From assembly GCA_964605705.1 (NCBI GenBank), contig CAZSDW010000001.1:129941-193940 (forward strand): a DNA stretch of 64,000 nucleotides, read 5' to 3'. How positions within the stretch are numbered: the first letter of the stretch is position 1; each line of letters opens with the position of its first letter. The notes below the pieces were generated by a model that did not search any database, had not been told where the DNA came from, and saw only the letters and a list, made by a program, of their open reading frames with translations. This document shows, one piece after another, positions 26,268 through 35,783 of this stretch. Origin of the DNA: CAZSDW01 sp964605705. Lineage in GTDB: Bacteria; Fidelibacterota; UBA2242. The translations under genes and the position numbers were made by a program.

Positions 26268-28628
26268 TTATTTCATTAATGTCATTTTCCGGGTATGAAT
26301 CTTTCCATTGATGGATAATCGACAGAAATATATTCCCGATGGAAAGTCGGAAGCATTCCATACCGCCATGGCTTTTCCGGCTTTATAATGATGGTTCACA
26401 AGTTCTGCAACTATTTCGCCATTAAGGTTTACGATTGACAGGCGAACATCCGCTTCCTCTGGCAGATCAAATTGGATAGTGGCAACTGGATTAAAAGGAT
26501 TCGGGTAAACCGGGTAAAGCTTAAATTGTGTTGGAAATACCAGTGTTTCACGAGTTTCATTGGCTTTAAAGCGGTCGGGAAATAATCCGCCCATGGTGCT
26601 GTCGATGCCCATAAAATAATTTTTCATCATTATCAGAAAACTTGCCGGCGGATTATCGAACCAGGCAGACAGATTAATATGTTCGTTACCGTCCCAGAAA
26701 GCGGAATCGGGATAGGCGAAATCTTCCCATATTTCCCAGGAGTAGTCTGCCACCATTTGCATTATATCGGTCATCTCTGCGGCATCTATATCAAAATCAG
26801 TCTCATAGGGCTGGACAGCAATCATCAAGTCCGCAAGATTGTCATAGAAAGTTCCTATATCGTGAGCAGCTTCCTCCAGCCAATCGCCCATTTCGTGAAA
26901 TTTATCGATACCGTAAGGAGTGATTGACATAAAGTTGGGATTGGATTGTTCAAGAACGAGGATAAAGTCCAGTTCACTATCGACGTCGGAAAAATCCAAA
27001 AAGTTGGGATCCAGATCCATAATAAACATCTGATCGAGTTCACTATACAGACCCGTCAAAGCATCTGCCATCATCGACATAGCGTCAATCGCCATTTCAA
27101 TCGATTCTGTGACCATGACGACCTGTGGAACAGTCAGAGGATAAATTGAAAATATGGAGTTTGGACCCAGAGTATAGGGACCCAGTCCGTCGTCATTTTT
27201 TTTAATGAGAACCACAAAATTCGTCAGTTCATCACTTTCGATGTATTGGTCAATGTGGTAGCGAATCTCGGAAATTTTATCCTGAAGATCAAAATCGCTC
27301 CAGTCAAAAGTATTGATCAGGCTGTCGATACGTCCTTCTGAGATGAATTGGATAGCATCTTCGATGTTTCCGAAAAATTCTTCATCATTTAACAAATCGT
27401 AAACAAGTGTGAACGCGAGACCAAAATGCTCGTCAGGTGTCAGGAATGCTTTCAGGTTTAAAAGTGCCTGATAGGTATGGATTCTTAATTCAAACGCCGC
27501 GCGTGAATCATTGTTATTCAGAATGATATCGGACGCAATCATGGCATACATATCAGCAGTTAACCCATTAGGGAATGTGTTGCTGAAGGTGTAGGAGGCT
27601 GATTCGCCATATCGGTAATAATCCTGATAGACGCCATATGGACCATCGTGATGGGCAAGACTCTCAATCAGACCCCTTGGTCGGATTACCTTGTTTTCAG
27701 CATCGGGTCCAATAGGATATTCTTTTCCACCCAACAGAGTGTCAATTTCTGCGATGCCTTCCTGCAGCGAATCCATCCAGGCAAGCTTGAATTCAAACGG
27801 GGCAAACGGCTGGCTCCAGAGCAATACCTGAATACTGTCGATTAGGCTGCTTAATGAATCGAGTCCAGCCTGAACGATGACAACTCCCGGATCGATATTG
27901 GGGCTATTATTGTTCAGTGAATCGAGGATCTGGGTAAATCCATTGCCCAGAGTTTCTCCCATTATATCGCCCAATTCACCAATCATATCCAGTCGATCGA
28001 AAAACTTTCTGGAAAATATAAACAGGGTGTCTTCGTATTGTGAGCCCATCAACTGTATTTTAAATTCAAAATCCGCGTTGCCTTCAGCGACGGCATCCCA
28101 GTGTTCGCCAAATGCATCCATCAGCGGTTCTGTTTTTTCTCCGAAATGATCGATAGCCTCTCCGATATCATCGGCAAGCATACTATTATTTGTCAACCAG
28201 GCGTCAATTGAATCACGGTAAGCGGGATAGGTGCCCGATTCAAAAAAACCGATCAGATTCAATACGAAGTCATTGGGATTACCGGCATCGAAGAGAGGGA
28301 AAATATCCTCAAAGGTCTGATCTATAACCAGGCTAATATTTTCACCCATTTCTTCCAGTAAGTCTTCAAGATCTTCGGATAATGTATCGCCATTAATGTA
28401 GGTCTGAGCGGCTTGCACAACGGCGAGTCCCATATGGGCTTTCATTGTCGGGGTATCATCGGCTCCCGGCAATAATTTAAGATATTCAGCCTCCATGCTG
28501 TCCAGATAGGCAACATAATCGGATGATATTTCTGTCTGTAATACCAGATCGGGAGTCTGGGCTGCAGCAGGAATTAAGAAAAAGAGTATCAAAAGGGAAG
28601 CGAAAGCTATTTTGGTAAGATGTTTCAT
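26268..28628 (-). CDS. Large secreted protein with T9SS sorting domain
   Basis: A 786-residue protein with signal peptide (residues 1-23, ending IPAAAQ) and mostly helical, acidic middle that I do not recognise. The last ~85 residues are a clear type IX (type A) sorting domain: 'YPVYPNPFNPVATIQFDLPE', 'LSIVNLNGEIVAELVNH', 'FPSGIYFCRLSI' and a 'TRKMTLMK' end. It should be exported through the Por system to the surface. A GGAGGAG ribosome site precedes the ATG. The middle contains repeated 'MADALTGLYSEL'-like helices but no enzyme motif. Confidence 0.75.
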   Translation of the reverse strand: MKHLTKIAFASLLILFFLIPAAAQTPDLVLQTEISSDYVAYLDSMEAEYLKLLPGADDTPTMKAHMGLAVVQAAQTYINGDTLSEDLEDLLEEMGENISLVIDQTFEDIFPLFDAGNPNDFVLNLIGFFESGTYPAYRDSIDAWLTNNSMLADDIGEAIDHFGEKTEPLMDAFGEHWDAVAEGNADFEFKIQLMGSQYEDTLFIFSRKFFDRLDMIGELGDIMGETLGNGFTQILDSLNNNSPNIDPGVVIVQAGLDSLSSLIDSIQVLLWSQPFAPFEFKLAWMDSLQEGIAEIDTLLGGKEYPIGPDAENKVIRPRGLIESLAHHDGPYGVYQDYYRYGESASYTFSNTFPNGLTADMYAMIASDIILNNNDSRAAFELRIHTYQALLNLKAFLTPDEHFGLAFTLVYDLLNDEEFFGNIEDAIQFISEGRIDSLINTFDWSDFDLQDKISEIRYHIDQYIESDELTNFVVLIKKNDDGLGPYTLGPNSIFSIYPLTVPQVVMVTESIEMAIDAMSMMADALTGLYSELDQMFIMDLDPNFLDFSDVDSELDFILVLEQSNPNFMSITPYGIDKFHEMGDWLEEAAHDIGTFYDNLADLMIAVQPYETDFDIDAAEMTDIMQMVADYSWEIWEDFAYPDSAFWDGNEHINLSAWFDNPPASFLIMMKNYFMGIDSTMGGLFPDRFKANETRETLVFPTQFKLYPVYPNPFNPVATIQFDLPEEADVRLSIVNLNGEIVAELVNHHYKAGKAMAVWNASDFPSGIYFCRLSINGKIHTRKMTLMK

Positions 28629-28725
28629 ATTCTCCTCCAGAGAAAAAGTTGCAGTTAATATATGATTAAAAGAAAATCCATAGTGTAATTTAACTCACAA
28701 ATACCTTCCACTAACATAAAAATAA

Positions 28726-29901
28726 TTATATTATGAAGATTTCTTTCTGTGGACGAGATAACCATTCGCAACCCTTTTCGGTAACGACGATCATTTCTTC
28801 TACAGTGGCAACTCCATAGTTTTCAATGGGCAATCGTGGTTCGATGGTGAAAACCTGTCCTGCCTCGATTGGTAGATAAGGAGTATTTCCGTAACGTTCC
28901 CAGCGTGGACCAAGCATGCCGGCACCATCGTGGGTCGAACGTCCTACCTGGTGACCTAAACCGTGGGGATATTCAGGGTATCCTTGTGCGACAATATAAT
29001 CGCGGGCAATGGTGTCGATTTGCCAGCCCTGCTTTCCCGGGCGGATGGCATCTTTAGCCATTTGGACAGATTCGATAATCGTATTGAAGCCGCGCAGAAC
29101 TTCTGCTGGCGCTGTGGTTTCCCCGTCCCGTAGAAAATACCAGGTGCGCTGAATGTCGGAACAGTATTCGTCTTTTTTGACACCGAAATCGATATTCAGG
29201 ACATGTCCCTTTTTAATTTTTCGCTCGGTCGGATCGGCGTGCGCACCGGCGGTATCAGGTCCCGAAAAAACGGCTGGACAGGAATTTTCCTCCCAGGCGG
29301 AAGTGACCTTATTTTTTTTGACAAGGTCAAGGATAAACCGGGCAACATCTTTTTCAGATTGCCCCGGCTGCATAAAGGTTGAGACCTGGGTATAGATGTC
29401 TTCGGTAAGTTGAATGGCGGCTTTGATCCGGTCGATTTCGGTTTGGCTTTTTCGCCCGCGTAAAGCACTGACAATTTCTTCTGAAGATACAAAGCGCTGT
29501 TGGAAATCTGTGTTATTTGTGAAATCTTGGAGCAACCCGTACATACCGTGGCTGAGCCCATCGGACATATAATCGTTTTTGGATGTGTTTATCGCAATGG
29601 AGCGAGGATTAAGTTCATTCAAAACCCGGATAAATTCTTCACTGAAACTCCCGACGTATTTTCGGATAACGCTAAATAATCCGGTCAGCTTTACCCGCTC
29701 ATGGTCCAGACTGCCGACAATTGCAATGGTTTTCCCACAGCGAGTGATGATGAACGCCGATTGCCAGGTGACATTGGCTCCTAATATTAAATCCAGGCAG
29801 GGATCGTAGCAAACGTCTGTCTCTCTGACAAATGTCAACCACATATCGATGTTTTTCTCTTCAAGAATTGCGATTGCCTGGGCTATTTTTTCCTGTAACA
29901 T
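28726..29901 (-). CDS. M24 family metallopeptidase (Xaa-Pro aminopeptidase-like)
   Basis: A 391-residue pita-bread-fold peptidase with an N-terminal creatinase-like domain and a C-terminal catalytic domain. Metal ligands are visible in 'NIDFGVKKDEYCSDIQR' (two Asp), 'HGLGHQVG' (His), 'FTIEP' (Glu) and 'TVEEMIVVTE' (Glu). It is likely an Xaa-Pro dipeptidase or aminopeptidase in the cytoplasm. It is preceded by a 306-nt intergenic region and appears monocistronic. Confidence 0.88.
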   Translation of the reverse strand: MLQEKIAQAIAILEEKNIDMWLTFVRETDVCYDPCLDLILGANVTWQSAFIITRCGKTIAIVGSLDHERVKLTGLFSVIRKYVGSFSEEFIRVLNELNPRSIAINTSKNDYMSDGLSHGMYGLLQDFTNNTDFQQRFVSSEEIVSALRGRKSQTEIDRIKAAIQLTEDIYTQVSTFMQPGQSEKDVARFILDLVKKNKVTSAWEENSCPAVFSGPDTAGAHADPTERKIKKGHVLNIDFGVKKDEYCSDIQRTWYFLRDGETTAPAEVLRGFNTIIESVQMAKDAIRPGKQGWQIDTIARDYIVAQGYPEYPHGLGHQVGRSTHDGAGMLGPRWERYGNTPYLPIEAGQVFTIEPRLPIENYGVATVEEMIVVTEKGCEWLSRPQKEIFII

Positions 29902-30207
29902 AGGTCTGTTATCCTCCTGCTAAATTTTTATCGGTGGTAATTTACACTATTGTCGCTATAAAATAAATGTCGGAAGGAAATTCCGGGCGGTATTTCCTTC
30001 CGACGGTGGGGGCAATGTTCTATTAAGTGCGGCTATGAGGTAGGCGTGGTTTTATCAAAAATCGCTTATTAAAAGGCAATCTATATGCCAGTGATTCAAG
30101 TGATTTATTAACAGATTATTAGGTATATTTATCGCGGAGAAATTGTTGTTGGATTGCCACGTGGAATGTAGCGATAACGCCACAATAGCCGGAGATTAAT
30201 TAGAACA
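29902..30207. other. Intergenic region between uvrA and the M24 peptidase gene
   Basis: This 306-nt stretch holds no open frame that I would defend on either strand. It contains the long perfect hairpin at 29969-30004, and the ribosome site (AGGAGGAT) of the M24 gene near its low-coordinate end. The rest, about 30030-30207, shows nothing I can name. Confidence 0.7.
29969..30004 (-). terminator. Long perfect hairpin, probable terminator of uvrA
   Basis: A 13-bp perfect stem (29969-29981 with 29992-30004, GTCGGAAGGAAAT/ATTTCCTTCCGAC) closes a 10-nt GC-rich loop. The minus-strand read continues ATTTATTTTATA. It lies about 200 nt past the uvrA stop and about 70 nt before the M24 start codon. It could instead be a regulatory leader structure of the M24 gene. 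Confidence 0.6.
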
Positions 30208-33036
30208 TCAGGATAGCTGATACAGGACTTTTTTTAGGAATTGTCCGGTATAAGATTTTGGCGTTTCGGCGATATCTTCCGGGGAACCGGCGGCAACGAT
30301 AGCGCCGCCCCGGTCACCACCTTCGGGACCAAGATCGACAATATAATCCGCAGTTTTAATGACATCCAGGTTATGTTCGATAACAATGATTGTATTGCCT
30401 TGATCAACCAGACGATTCAGAACATGAAGCAATATTTTAATATCTTCAAAGTGCAGACCGGTCGTTGGTTCATCAAGGATATACATCGTTTTACCGGTTC
30501 CGATCTTGCTCAGTTCGGTTGCCAATTTAATTCGCTGGGCTTCTCCACCGGATAATGTAGTCGCCTGCTGTCCAAGTTTTATGTAGCCCAGACCAACGTC
30601 TTTGAGCGTCTGAAGTTTTCGGTGAATCCGGGGAATTTTCAGAAAGAATTCAAACGCCTCATCAACTGACATGTCCAGCACATCGGCGATGCTTTTTCCC
30701 CGGTATTTTATTTCCAATGTTTCCCGGTTATAACGTTTGCCCTTACAAACTTCACAGGGAACATAGACATCCGGCAGGAAGTGCATCTCGATTTTTTTTA
30801 TACCATCGCCATTGCATGCTTCACATCGTCCGCCTTTTACATTAAATGAAAATCTGCCTGGTTTATATCCCCGGATTTTGGATTCTTTTAATGAACTGAA
30901 AAGATCGCGAATAATACCAAAAGTCCCGGTATAAGTTGCCGGATTTGAGCGGGGCGTACGTCCGATTGGATTTTGATTGATGTCGATGACTTTATCGATG
31001 TATTCGACTCCCCGGATCGTTTCATATTTAAGGGGTGTATGGGTGGTACCGTAAAATTGACGATGGAGAATCGGGTACAGAGTCTCGTTAATAAGGGTGC
31101 TTTTACCGGATCCGGAAACGCCGGTTATACAGATAAATTTTCCAAGCGGGAAATATACCGTAATATTTTTCAAGTTATTTCCCTGAGCGCCGCATAAACA
31201 GATCTGTTTGCCATTACCGCCGCGGCGAAAAGAAGAATATTCGATCCGTTTTTTACCCGACAGATATTGACCGGTCAGAGATTTTTCGTTTTGGCGGATT
31301 TCATCCAGAGTGCCCTGGGCAACAATATAACCACCCGTTTCTCCCGCGCCCGGTCCAAGATCCAGGATCCAATCACCGTGTTCAATGGTTTCCTGATCAT
31401 GTTCAACAATCAAGACAGTATTCCCGATATTTCGCAGATGGGTCAATGTTTGGATCAGGCGATTGTTGTCCCGCTGATGCAGACCGATACTGGGTTCGTC
31501 GAGAATGTAAAGCACTCCGACCAGCTGAGATCCGATTTGGGTTGCCAGGCGGATACGCTGGGCTTCTCCGCCGGATAGTGTTTGGGCGGGTCGATCAAGT
31601 GTCAGATAGTCAACTCCAACGTTGATCAGAAAGGTGATACGCTCTTTGATTTCTTTGAGAATCTGATGGGCGATTTGTTCCTGGGTTGGATTTAAGACGA
31701 GAGTATCAAAAAATTTATCCAGCTGGGAAACGGAGCAGGAAGTCAGTTCACTGATTGATAAATTCCCGACCTTGACCGACAAGCTCTCTTTTTTTAAGCG
31801 GGCGCCGTTGCAGCTTTGGCATTTTTTTACACTCATAAACTGATTGATCCAGCTGCGAATGCCGGCAGAATTTGTCTGGGTGTAACGTCGTTTCAGATTA
31901 TTAATGACTCCTTCGAAAGGAGCGTTATATTCACCTTTCATGCGTTCGGAGCGGTAATTTATGGATACAAGCGAACCAGCCGTTCCGTAAAGCAGTGCCT
32001 CTTTGGCTTCATCGGAGAGTTTATAGTATGGCGTAATGAAATCGAATTTATACTGTTTGGCTAATGCTTTCAGAATTGCTGAATACCAGCCGCCCCGGGG
32101 CTGTTCTCCCAACGGCAGGATTGCGCCCTCGGAAAGACTTTTCCTGTCATTGGGCACAACCAGATCGGGATCGATTTCAATCTGAGTTCCAAGACCGTCA
32201 CACTGTGGGCAGGCGCCATAAGGACTATTGAATGAAAACATTCGGGGCGACAGTTCCTCATAACTGATTCCACAATCAGGGCAGGCAAAATTTTCGCTGA
32301 AAATATGCTCTTCATTGCTGTTTATCCAGACGATGATAAGTCCCGACCCGATATTTAATGCCAGTTCGACGGATTCTGTCAAACGATCTTTGATGGAAGA
32401 TCGGATAATCAGACGATCGACGACAACCTCGATGTTGTGCTTTTTATTTTTATCCAGTTTTATGGGTTGATCGATATCGAATATTTTGCCATCAATGCGC
32501 ACTCTCACAAAACCTTCCCGCCGAACCTCTTTGAATATTTCGCGATATTCACCTTTGCGTCCCCGGATAAGCGGAGCCATGATAATAATGTGGGTGTCCT
32601 CGGGAAATTCCAATATTGCATCGACAATTTGCTGAGGTGTCTGCTTCTGAATCTGTTTTCCGCATTCGTAGCAGTACGGGATTCCGATCCGGGCATATAG
32701 CAGCCGGAGATAATCGTATATCTCCGTGACAGTTCCAACAGTACTGCGTGGATTACGGGAGCTGGCTTTTTGCTCGATGGAGATTGCCGGGCTTAATCCT
32801 TCAATAAAATCCACATCCGGTTTTTCCATCAAGCCTAAAAATTGGCGGGCGTAGGCAGAGAGTGATTCTACATAGCGGCGCTGTCCCTCGGCGTAAATCG
32901 TATCAAACGCCAGGGACGATTTACCGGACCCGGAAAGCCCGGTAATCACCACCAGCTTCTCCCGGGGAATTTGCACATCGATATTTTTCAGGTTGTGCTC
33001 CCGGGCGCCTTTTATTATAAGAAAATCACTGCTCAT
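30208..33036 (-). CDS. uvrA: UvrABC excinuclease subunit A
   Basis: A 942-residue nucleotide excision repair ATPase with two ABC modules: Walker A 'GLSGSGKSSLAF' and 'GVSGSGKSTLI', two 'LSGGEAQRI(R/K)LA' signatures, and zinc motifs including 'CPDCG ... CPQCDG' and 'CEACNGDG ... CEVCKGKR'. It scans DNA for bulky damage with UvrB. It is divergent from gpmI; no SOS box was recognised in the 188-nt gap. Confidence 0.97.
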   Translation of the reverse strand: MSSDFLIIKGAREHNLKNIDVQIPREKLVVITGLSGSGKSSLAFDTIYAEGQRRYVESLSAYARQFLGLMEKPDVDFIEGLSPAISIEQKASSRNPRSTVGTVTEIYDYLRLLYARIGIPYCYECGKQIQKQTPQQIVDAILEFPEDTHIIIMAPLIRGRKGEYREIFKEVRREGFVRVRIDGKIFDIDQPIKLDKNKKHNIEVVVDRLIIRSSIKDRLTESVELALNIGSGLIIVWINSNEEHIFSENFACPDCGISYEELSPRMFSFNSPYGACPQCDGLGTQIEIDPDLVVPNDRKSLSEGAILPLGEQPRGGWYSAILKALAKQYKFDFITPYYKLSDEAKEALLYGTAGSLVSINYRSERMKGEYNAPFEGVINNLKRRYTQTNSAGIRSWINQFMSVKKCQSCNGARLKKESLSVKVGNLSISELTSCSVSQLDKFFDTLVLNPTQEQIAHQILKEIKERITFLINVGVDYLTLDRPAQTLSGGEAQRIRLATQIGSQLVGVLYILDEPSIGLHQRDNNRLIQTLTHLRNIGNTVLIVEHDQETIEHGDWILDLGPGAGETGGYIVAQGTLDEIRQNEKSLTGQYLSGKKRIEYSSFRRGGNGKQICLCGAQGNNLKNITVYFPLGKFICITGVSGSGKSTLINETLYPILHRQFYGTTHTPLKYETIRGVEYIDKVIDINQNPIGRTPRSNPATYTGTFGIIRDLFSSLKESKIRGYKPGRFSFNVKGGRCEACNGDGIKKIEMHFLPDVYVPCEVCKGKRYNRETLEIKYRGKSIADVLDMSVDEAFEFFLKIPRIHRKLQTLKDVGLGYIKLGQQATTLSGGEAQRIKLATELSKIGTGKTMYILDEPTTGLHFEDIKILLHVLNRLVDQGNTIIVIEHNLDVIKTADYIVDLGPEGGDRGGAIVAAGSPEDIAETPKSYTGQFLKKVLYQLS

Positions 33037-33224
33037 TCAATCACAAAATTATCCTGTAAATTTACAAATATCAGGGCTGAACAAAAAGACATATTCTGTG
33101 TTGTTATAGTATATATTTTCAAAGATAGTGATTATATTTACAGGGTTATTTTTCGTATTTGTATCCGAAGGGTTGATTTACGAATCTAACTGTACAGACA
33201 TATCTAAAACAGAAAGGCATATCA

Positions 33225-34775
33225 ATGAGACCGGTTGCAATAATTATCAGAGATGGTTGGGGATATAACAAAAATCCCAAAGGAAATGCCGTCATGGCAG
33301 CGAAAACCCCGAATATTAATTTCTACAAAGAGAAATATCCATGGACGCTTCTCAAATGCTCCGGTGAAGCGGTTGGTTTGCCCGAGGGTTACCAGGGCTC
33401 CAGTGAGGTTGGTCATCTGAATATGGGTGCCGGGCGCATTGTCATTCAGGAATTGAAACGAATCGATGATGGACTATCGAACGGCAGCCTGTTTGAATCA
33501 CCCAAGTGGAAAAAACTGATGGATAACTGGCTAAAGAATGGTTCCGGATTGCACCTCTTTGGATTACTTCAGGATGAGGGTGTTCATGCTCATCAGGAAC
33601 ATCTATTCAAGATAATGCGTCGGGCGCGCAGTGAATTTCCGGATGGCGAGATCACTATTCATCCATTTTTGGATGGACGGGATACACCACCGCGCAGCAC
33701 CCTCGAATATATCGCTAAACTTAAAACTGTTATGGAAGAGATTGGAAATTGTCGTATTGGAACGGTCATGGGACGATATTATGGAATGGATCGTTCCCGG
33801 AACTGGAAACTGACGGATATTGCCTATCACTGTATTATTAATGCCGAAGGACGGAGAGCAGCGACAGCTGAAGATGCGGTCAATGAGTCCTATGCCAACG
33901 ATAAAACTCCCGACAATGTCGATATGTTTGATGAATATATCCCGCCCTACATTATTGGTGATTATCGTGGTGTCCGGGATGGTGATTCGATTTTACATAC
34001 CAATTACCGCCAGGATCGGGCGATTCAGCTGACCATGGCATTTGTTGATCCGAATTATCCGGGTACACGCAAAAGAATTCCCCGGGTTGTATATATCGGA
34101 TTTACTCAATACTATGATGAGTTTGAAGATTTTTTGCTGGGCTCAATGAGTGCCGGCGGCAGTATGAACAAGCTCCTGGGAGAGGTTATTTCCAGGGCGG
34201 GATTGAAGCAATTAAGAATTGCAGAAACTCAAAAATTCCGCCATGTTACCAGTTTTTTTAACGGTAAATCCACGACCCCTTATCCAGATGAAGATCAGGT
34301 GGAAGTTCCCAGCCGCTTTGATCCGGCGACTTTTGCCAGTCATCCAGAAATGGATGCTTATAACGTGACCAAAGAAATAATAAAACGACTTGAGAATAGT
34401 CCGTATCAGGTTATTGTCGTTAATTTTGCCAATGGCGATATGGTCGGACATACCGGTGATTTTGAGGCGGCTCGGAAAGCGATTGAAATTGTGGATGAAA
34501 ATGTCGGCAAAGTTGTCAATAGACTACTCGAACTTGATGCTCATGTTCTCATCACAGCCGATCATGGAAATTCCGAGCAGATGATAGATTATGAAACAGG
34601 GATGGTGAAAACCAGCCACACAACATTCCCGGTTGAGCTGATCTATGTCGCCAGTGATTCTCCGGGCAAGCAGCTGCTCAATGGCGGGAAGCTTTCCGAT
34701 ATTGCTCCGACAGTTTTAAAATTGTTGGGGCTTGAAATACCCAGGGAAATGACTTCTGACATTCTGATCCGATAA
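33225..34775 (+). CDS. gpmI: 2,3-bisphosphoglycerate-independent phosphoglycerate mutase
   Basis: A 516-residue Mn-dependent enzyme of the alkaline phosphatase superfamily, interconverting 3- and 2-phosphoglycerate. Asp10 and catalytic Ser60 are in 'IIRDGWG' and 'GSSEVGHLNMGAGR'; the family usually has Asn before the Ser. 'FLDGRDTPP', 'MGRYYGMDR', 'NYRQDRA', 'NGDMVGHTG' and 'ITADHGNSE' supply the other ligands. An AGAAAGG ribosome site precedes the ATG. It is monocistronic, ended by the terminator at 34779. Confidence 0.95.
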   Translation: MRPVAIIIRDGWGYNKNPKGNAVMAAKTPNINFYKEKYPWTLLKCSGEAVGLPEGYQGSSEVGHLNMGAGRIVIQELKRIDDGLSNGSLFESPKWKKLMDNWLKNGSGLHLFGLLQDEGVHAHQEHLFKIMRRARSEFPDGEITIHPFLDGRDTPPRSTLEYIAKLKTVMEEIGNCRIGTVMGRYYGMDRSRNWKLTDIAYHCIINAEGRRAATAEDAVNESYANDKTPDNVDMFDEYIPPYIIGDYRGVRDGDSILHTNYRQDRAIQLTMAFVDPNYPGTRKRIPRVVYIGFTQYYDEFEDFLLGSMSAGGSMNKLLGEVISRAGLKQLRIAETQKFRHVTSFFNGKSTTPYPDEDQVEVPSRFDPATFASHPEMDAYNVTKEIIKRLENSPYQVIVVNFANGDMVGHTGDFEAARKAIEIVDENVGKVVNRLLELDAHVLITADHGNSEQMIDYETGMVKTSHTTFPVELIYVASDSPGKQLLNGGKLSDIAPTVLKLLGLEIPREMTSDILIR

Positions 34776-34778
34776 AGC

Positions 34779-34830
34779 AAAAACAGCTCCCGCGGATATA
34801 CCACGGCAACTGTTTTTAACCCTATTTTTT
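34779..34830 (+). terminator. Terminator after gpmI (possibly bidirectional)
   Basis: AAAAACAG (34779-34786) pairs with CTGTTTTT (34810-34817) around a partly paired CCG/CGG core, followed on the plus strand by AACCCTATTTTTT. The minus-strand read also ends in a T-run, so it can serve the convergent small membrane protein operon. Confidence 0.75.
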
Positions 34831-34836
34831 AGAATA

Positions 34837-34953
34837 TTAGCTCTTCGATTCCTCTTTAGTCAGAAACATTACGGCGCCGACAATGACCACAAAAATCATC
34901 CCCGCTACCAGAAATACTTTTATTATTTTGAAGAGCCCTTTCGCTATTTTCAT
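34837..34953 (-). CDS. 38-residue single-span membrane protein
   Basis: A short open frame: a basic N-terminus (MKIAKGLFKIIK), one hydrophobic helix of ~18 residues (VFLVAGMIFVVIVGAVMF) and a charged C-terminus (LTKEESKS). An AGGAAA ribosome site lies 6 nt upstream of the ATG. It follows the TPR-protein stop by 13 nt on the same strand and precedes the shared terminator, so it is the last gene of that operon. No family is recognised. Confidence 0.65.
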   Translation of the reverse strand: MKIAKGLFKIIKVFLVAGMIFVVIVGAVMFLTKEESKS

Positions 34954-34966
34954 GAAAATTTCCTGT

Positions 34967-35731
34967 CTATAAATCCTCTAATAAGGCTTTGGCTTCTTTG
35001 ATCTGGTTTTTGTCAGATTCGGTTTCAGGCGGAATTGCCAGTGCCTCTTTCAGCGCTTTTTTCGCATTTTCCGTCTGACCGAGTTTTTCATAAGATTTAC
35101 CCAGCCACAACAAGTGGCGAATATCATCGGGTTCAATCTCGTGAGCCTTATTGAAAAAATACACGGCTTTTTCAAAGTAAGCGTCCGGTGGAGTCGCGTA
35201 AATGATGCTGGCAATTTTCCGTTCAAACCAGCTGAGATCCGCTAAAGCGTAATGCCAGCGTCCCATGACATGGTAGTTCGAGGCATTGCCGGGATCCAGT
35301 TCAATGGCTTTCATGGTGTGTTCGCGCACGGCGTAGGAATTTTCGATTTTCTGTTTGGTGCCTTCTACCTCGCCAATTCGACCAATCAGAATAGCGTAGT
35401 ATTGATGACCTCCTGCCATATTGGGCGCGATTTCAACGCAGCGCCTGGCGTATTCAAAACCAGGATACAGGTTTTTCTTTTGCACATCAATATCATCGGG
35501 TTTCTGGTCCGCGAAATCGAAATAAGCGCGGGCAATTTTCCACAAAATTTCAGGATTGTTTGGATCCAGCTTTTCGGCTTCTCTCAATTTTGTCATGGTG
35601 CCCTGATAGTCTTTGGCGTCGTGCAACTCTTCGGCAGCGACGAGGATTTTCTGAACATCAGCATTTTGTGCGAATAGCAGGATACCCGCCAGCAGGATTA
35701 CGGAAATTATTAAAACATTTCGAACTTTCAT
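34967..35731 (-). CDS. Exported tetratricopeptide-repeat protein
   Basis: About 254 residues: signal peptide (KVRNVLIISVILLAGILLFAQ) and then TPR-type helical pairs over most of the length, for example 'AKDYQGTMTKLREAEKLDPNNPEILWKIA' read in short blocks, and 'RHLLWLGKSYEKLGQTENAKKAL'. ATG 35731 has a GGGGGAG ribosome site directly upstream and is preferred over an ATG 21 nt before it. Relatives with this layout ('regulator of microtubule dynamics'-like) occur in FCB genomes. A periplasmic scaffold role is likely. Confidence 0.8.
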   Translation of the reverse strand: MKVRNVLIISVILLAGILLFAQNADVQKILVAAEELHDAKDYQGTMTKLREAEKLDPNNPEILWKIARAYFDFADQKPDDIDVQKKNLYPGFEYARRCVEIAPNMAGGHQYYAILIGRIGEVEGTKQKIENSYAVREHTMKAIELDPGNASNYHVMGRWHYALADLSWFERKIASIIYATPPDAYFEKAVYFFNKAHEIEPDDIRHLLWLGKSYEKLGQTENAKKALKEALAIPPETESDKNQIKEAKALLEDL

Positions 35732-35783
35732 CTCTCCCCCATTTAATATCATTATCTGTTAACGGTCCGTATATGGAATTTGT

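Noticed and set aside
33037..33224. SOS (LexA) box between uvrA and gpmI
   Set aside because: A GAAC-like fragment is present but no palindromic partner at the right distance for any LexA consensus that I know.
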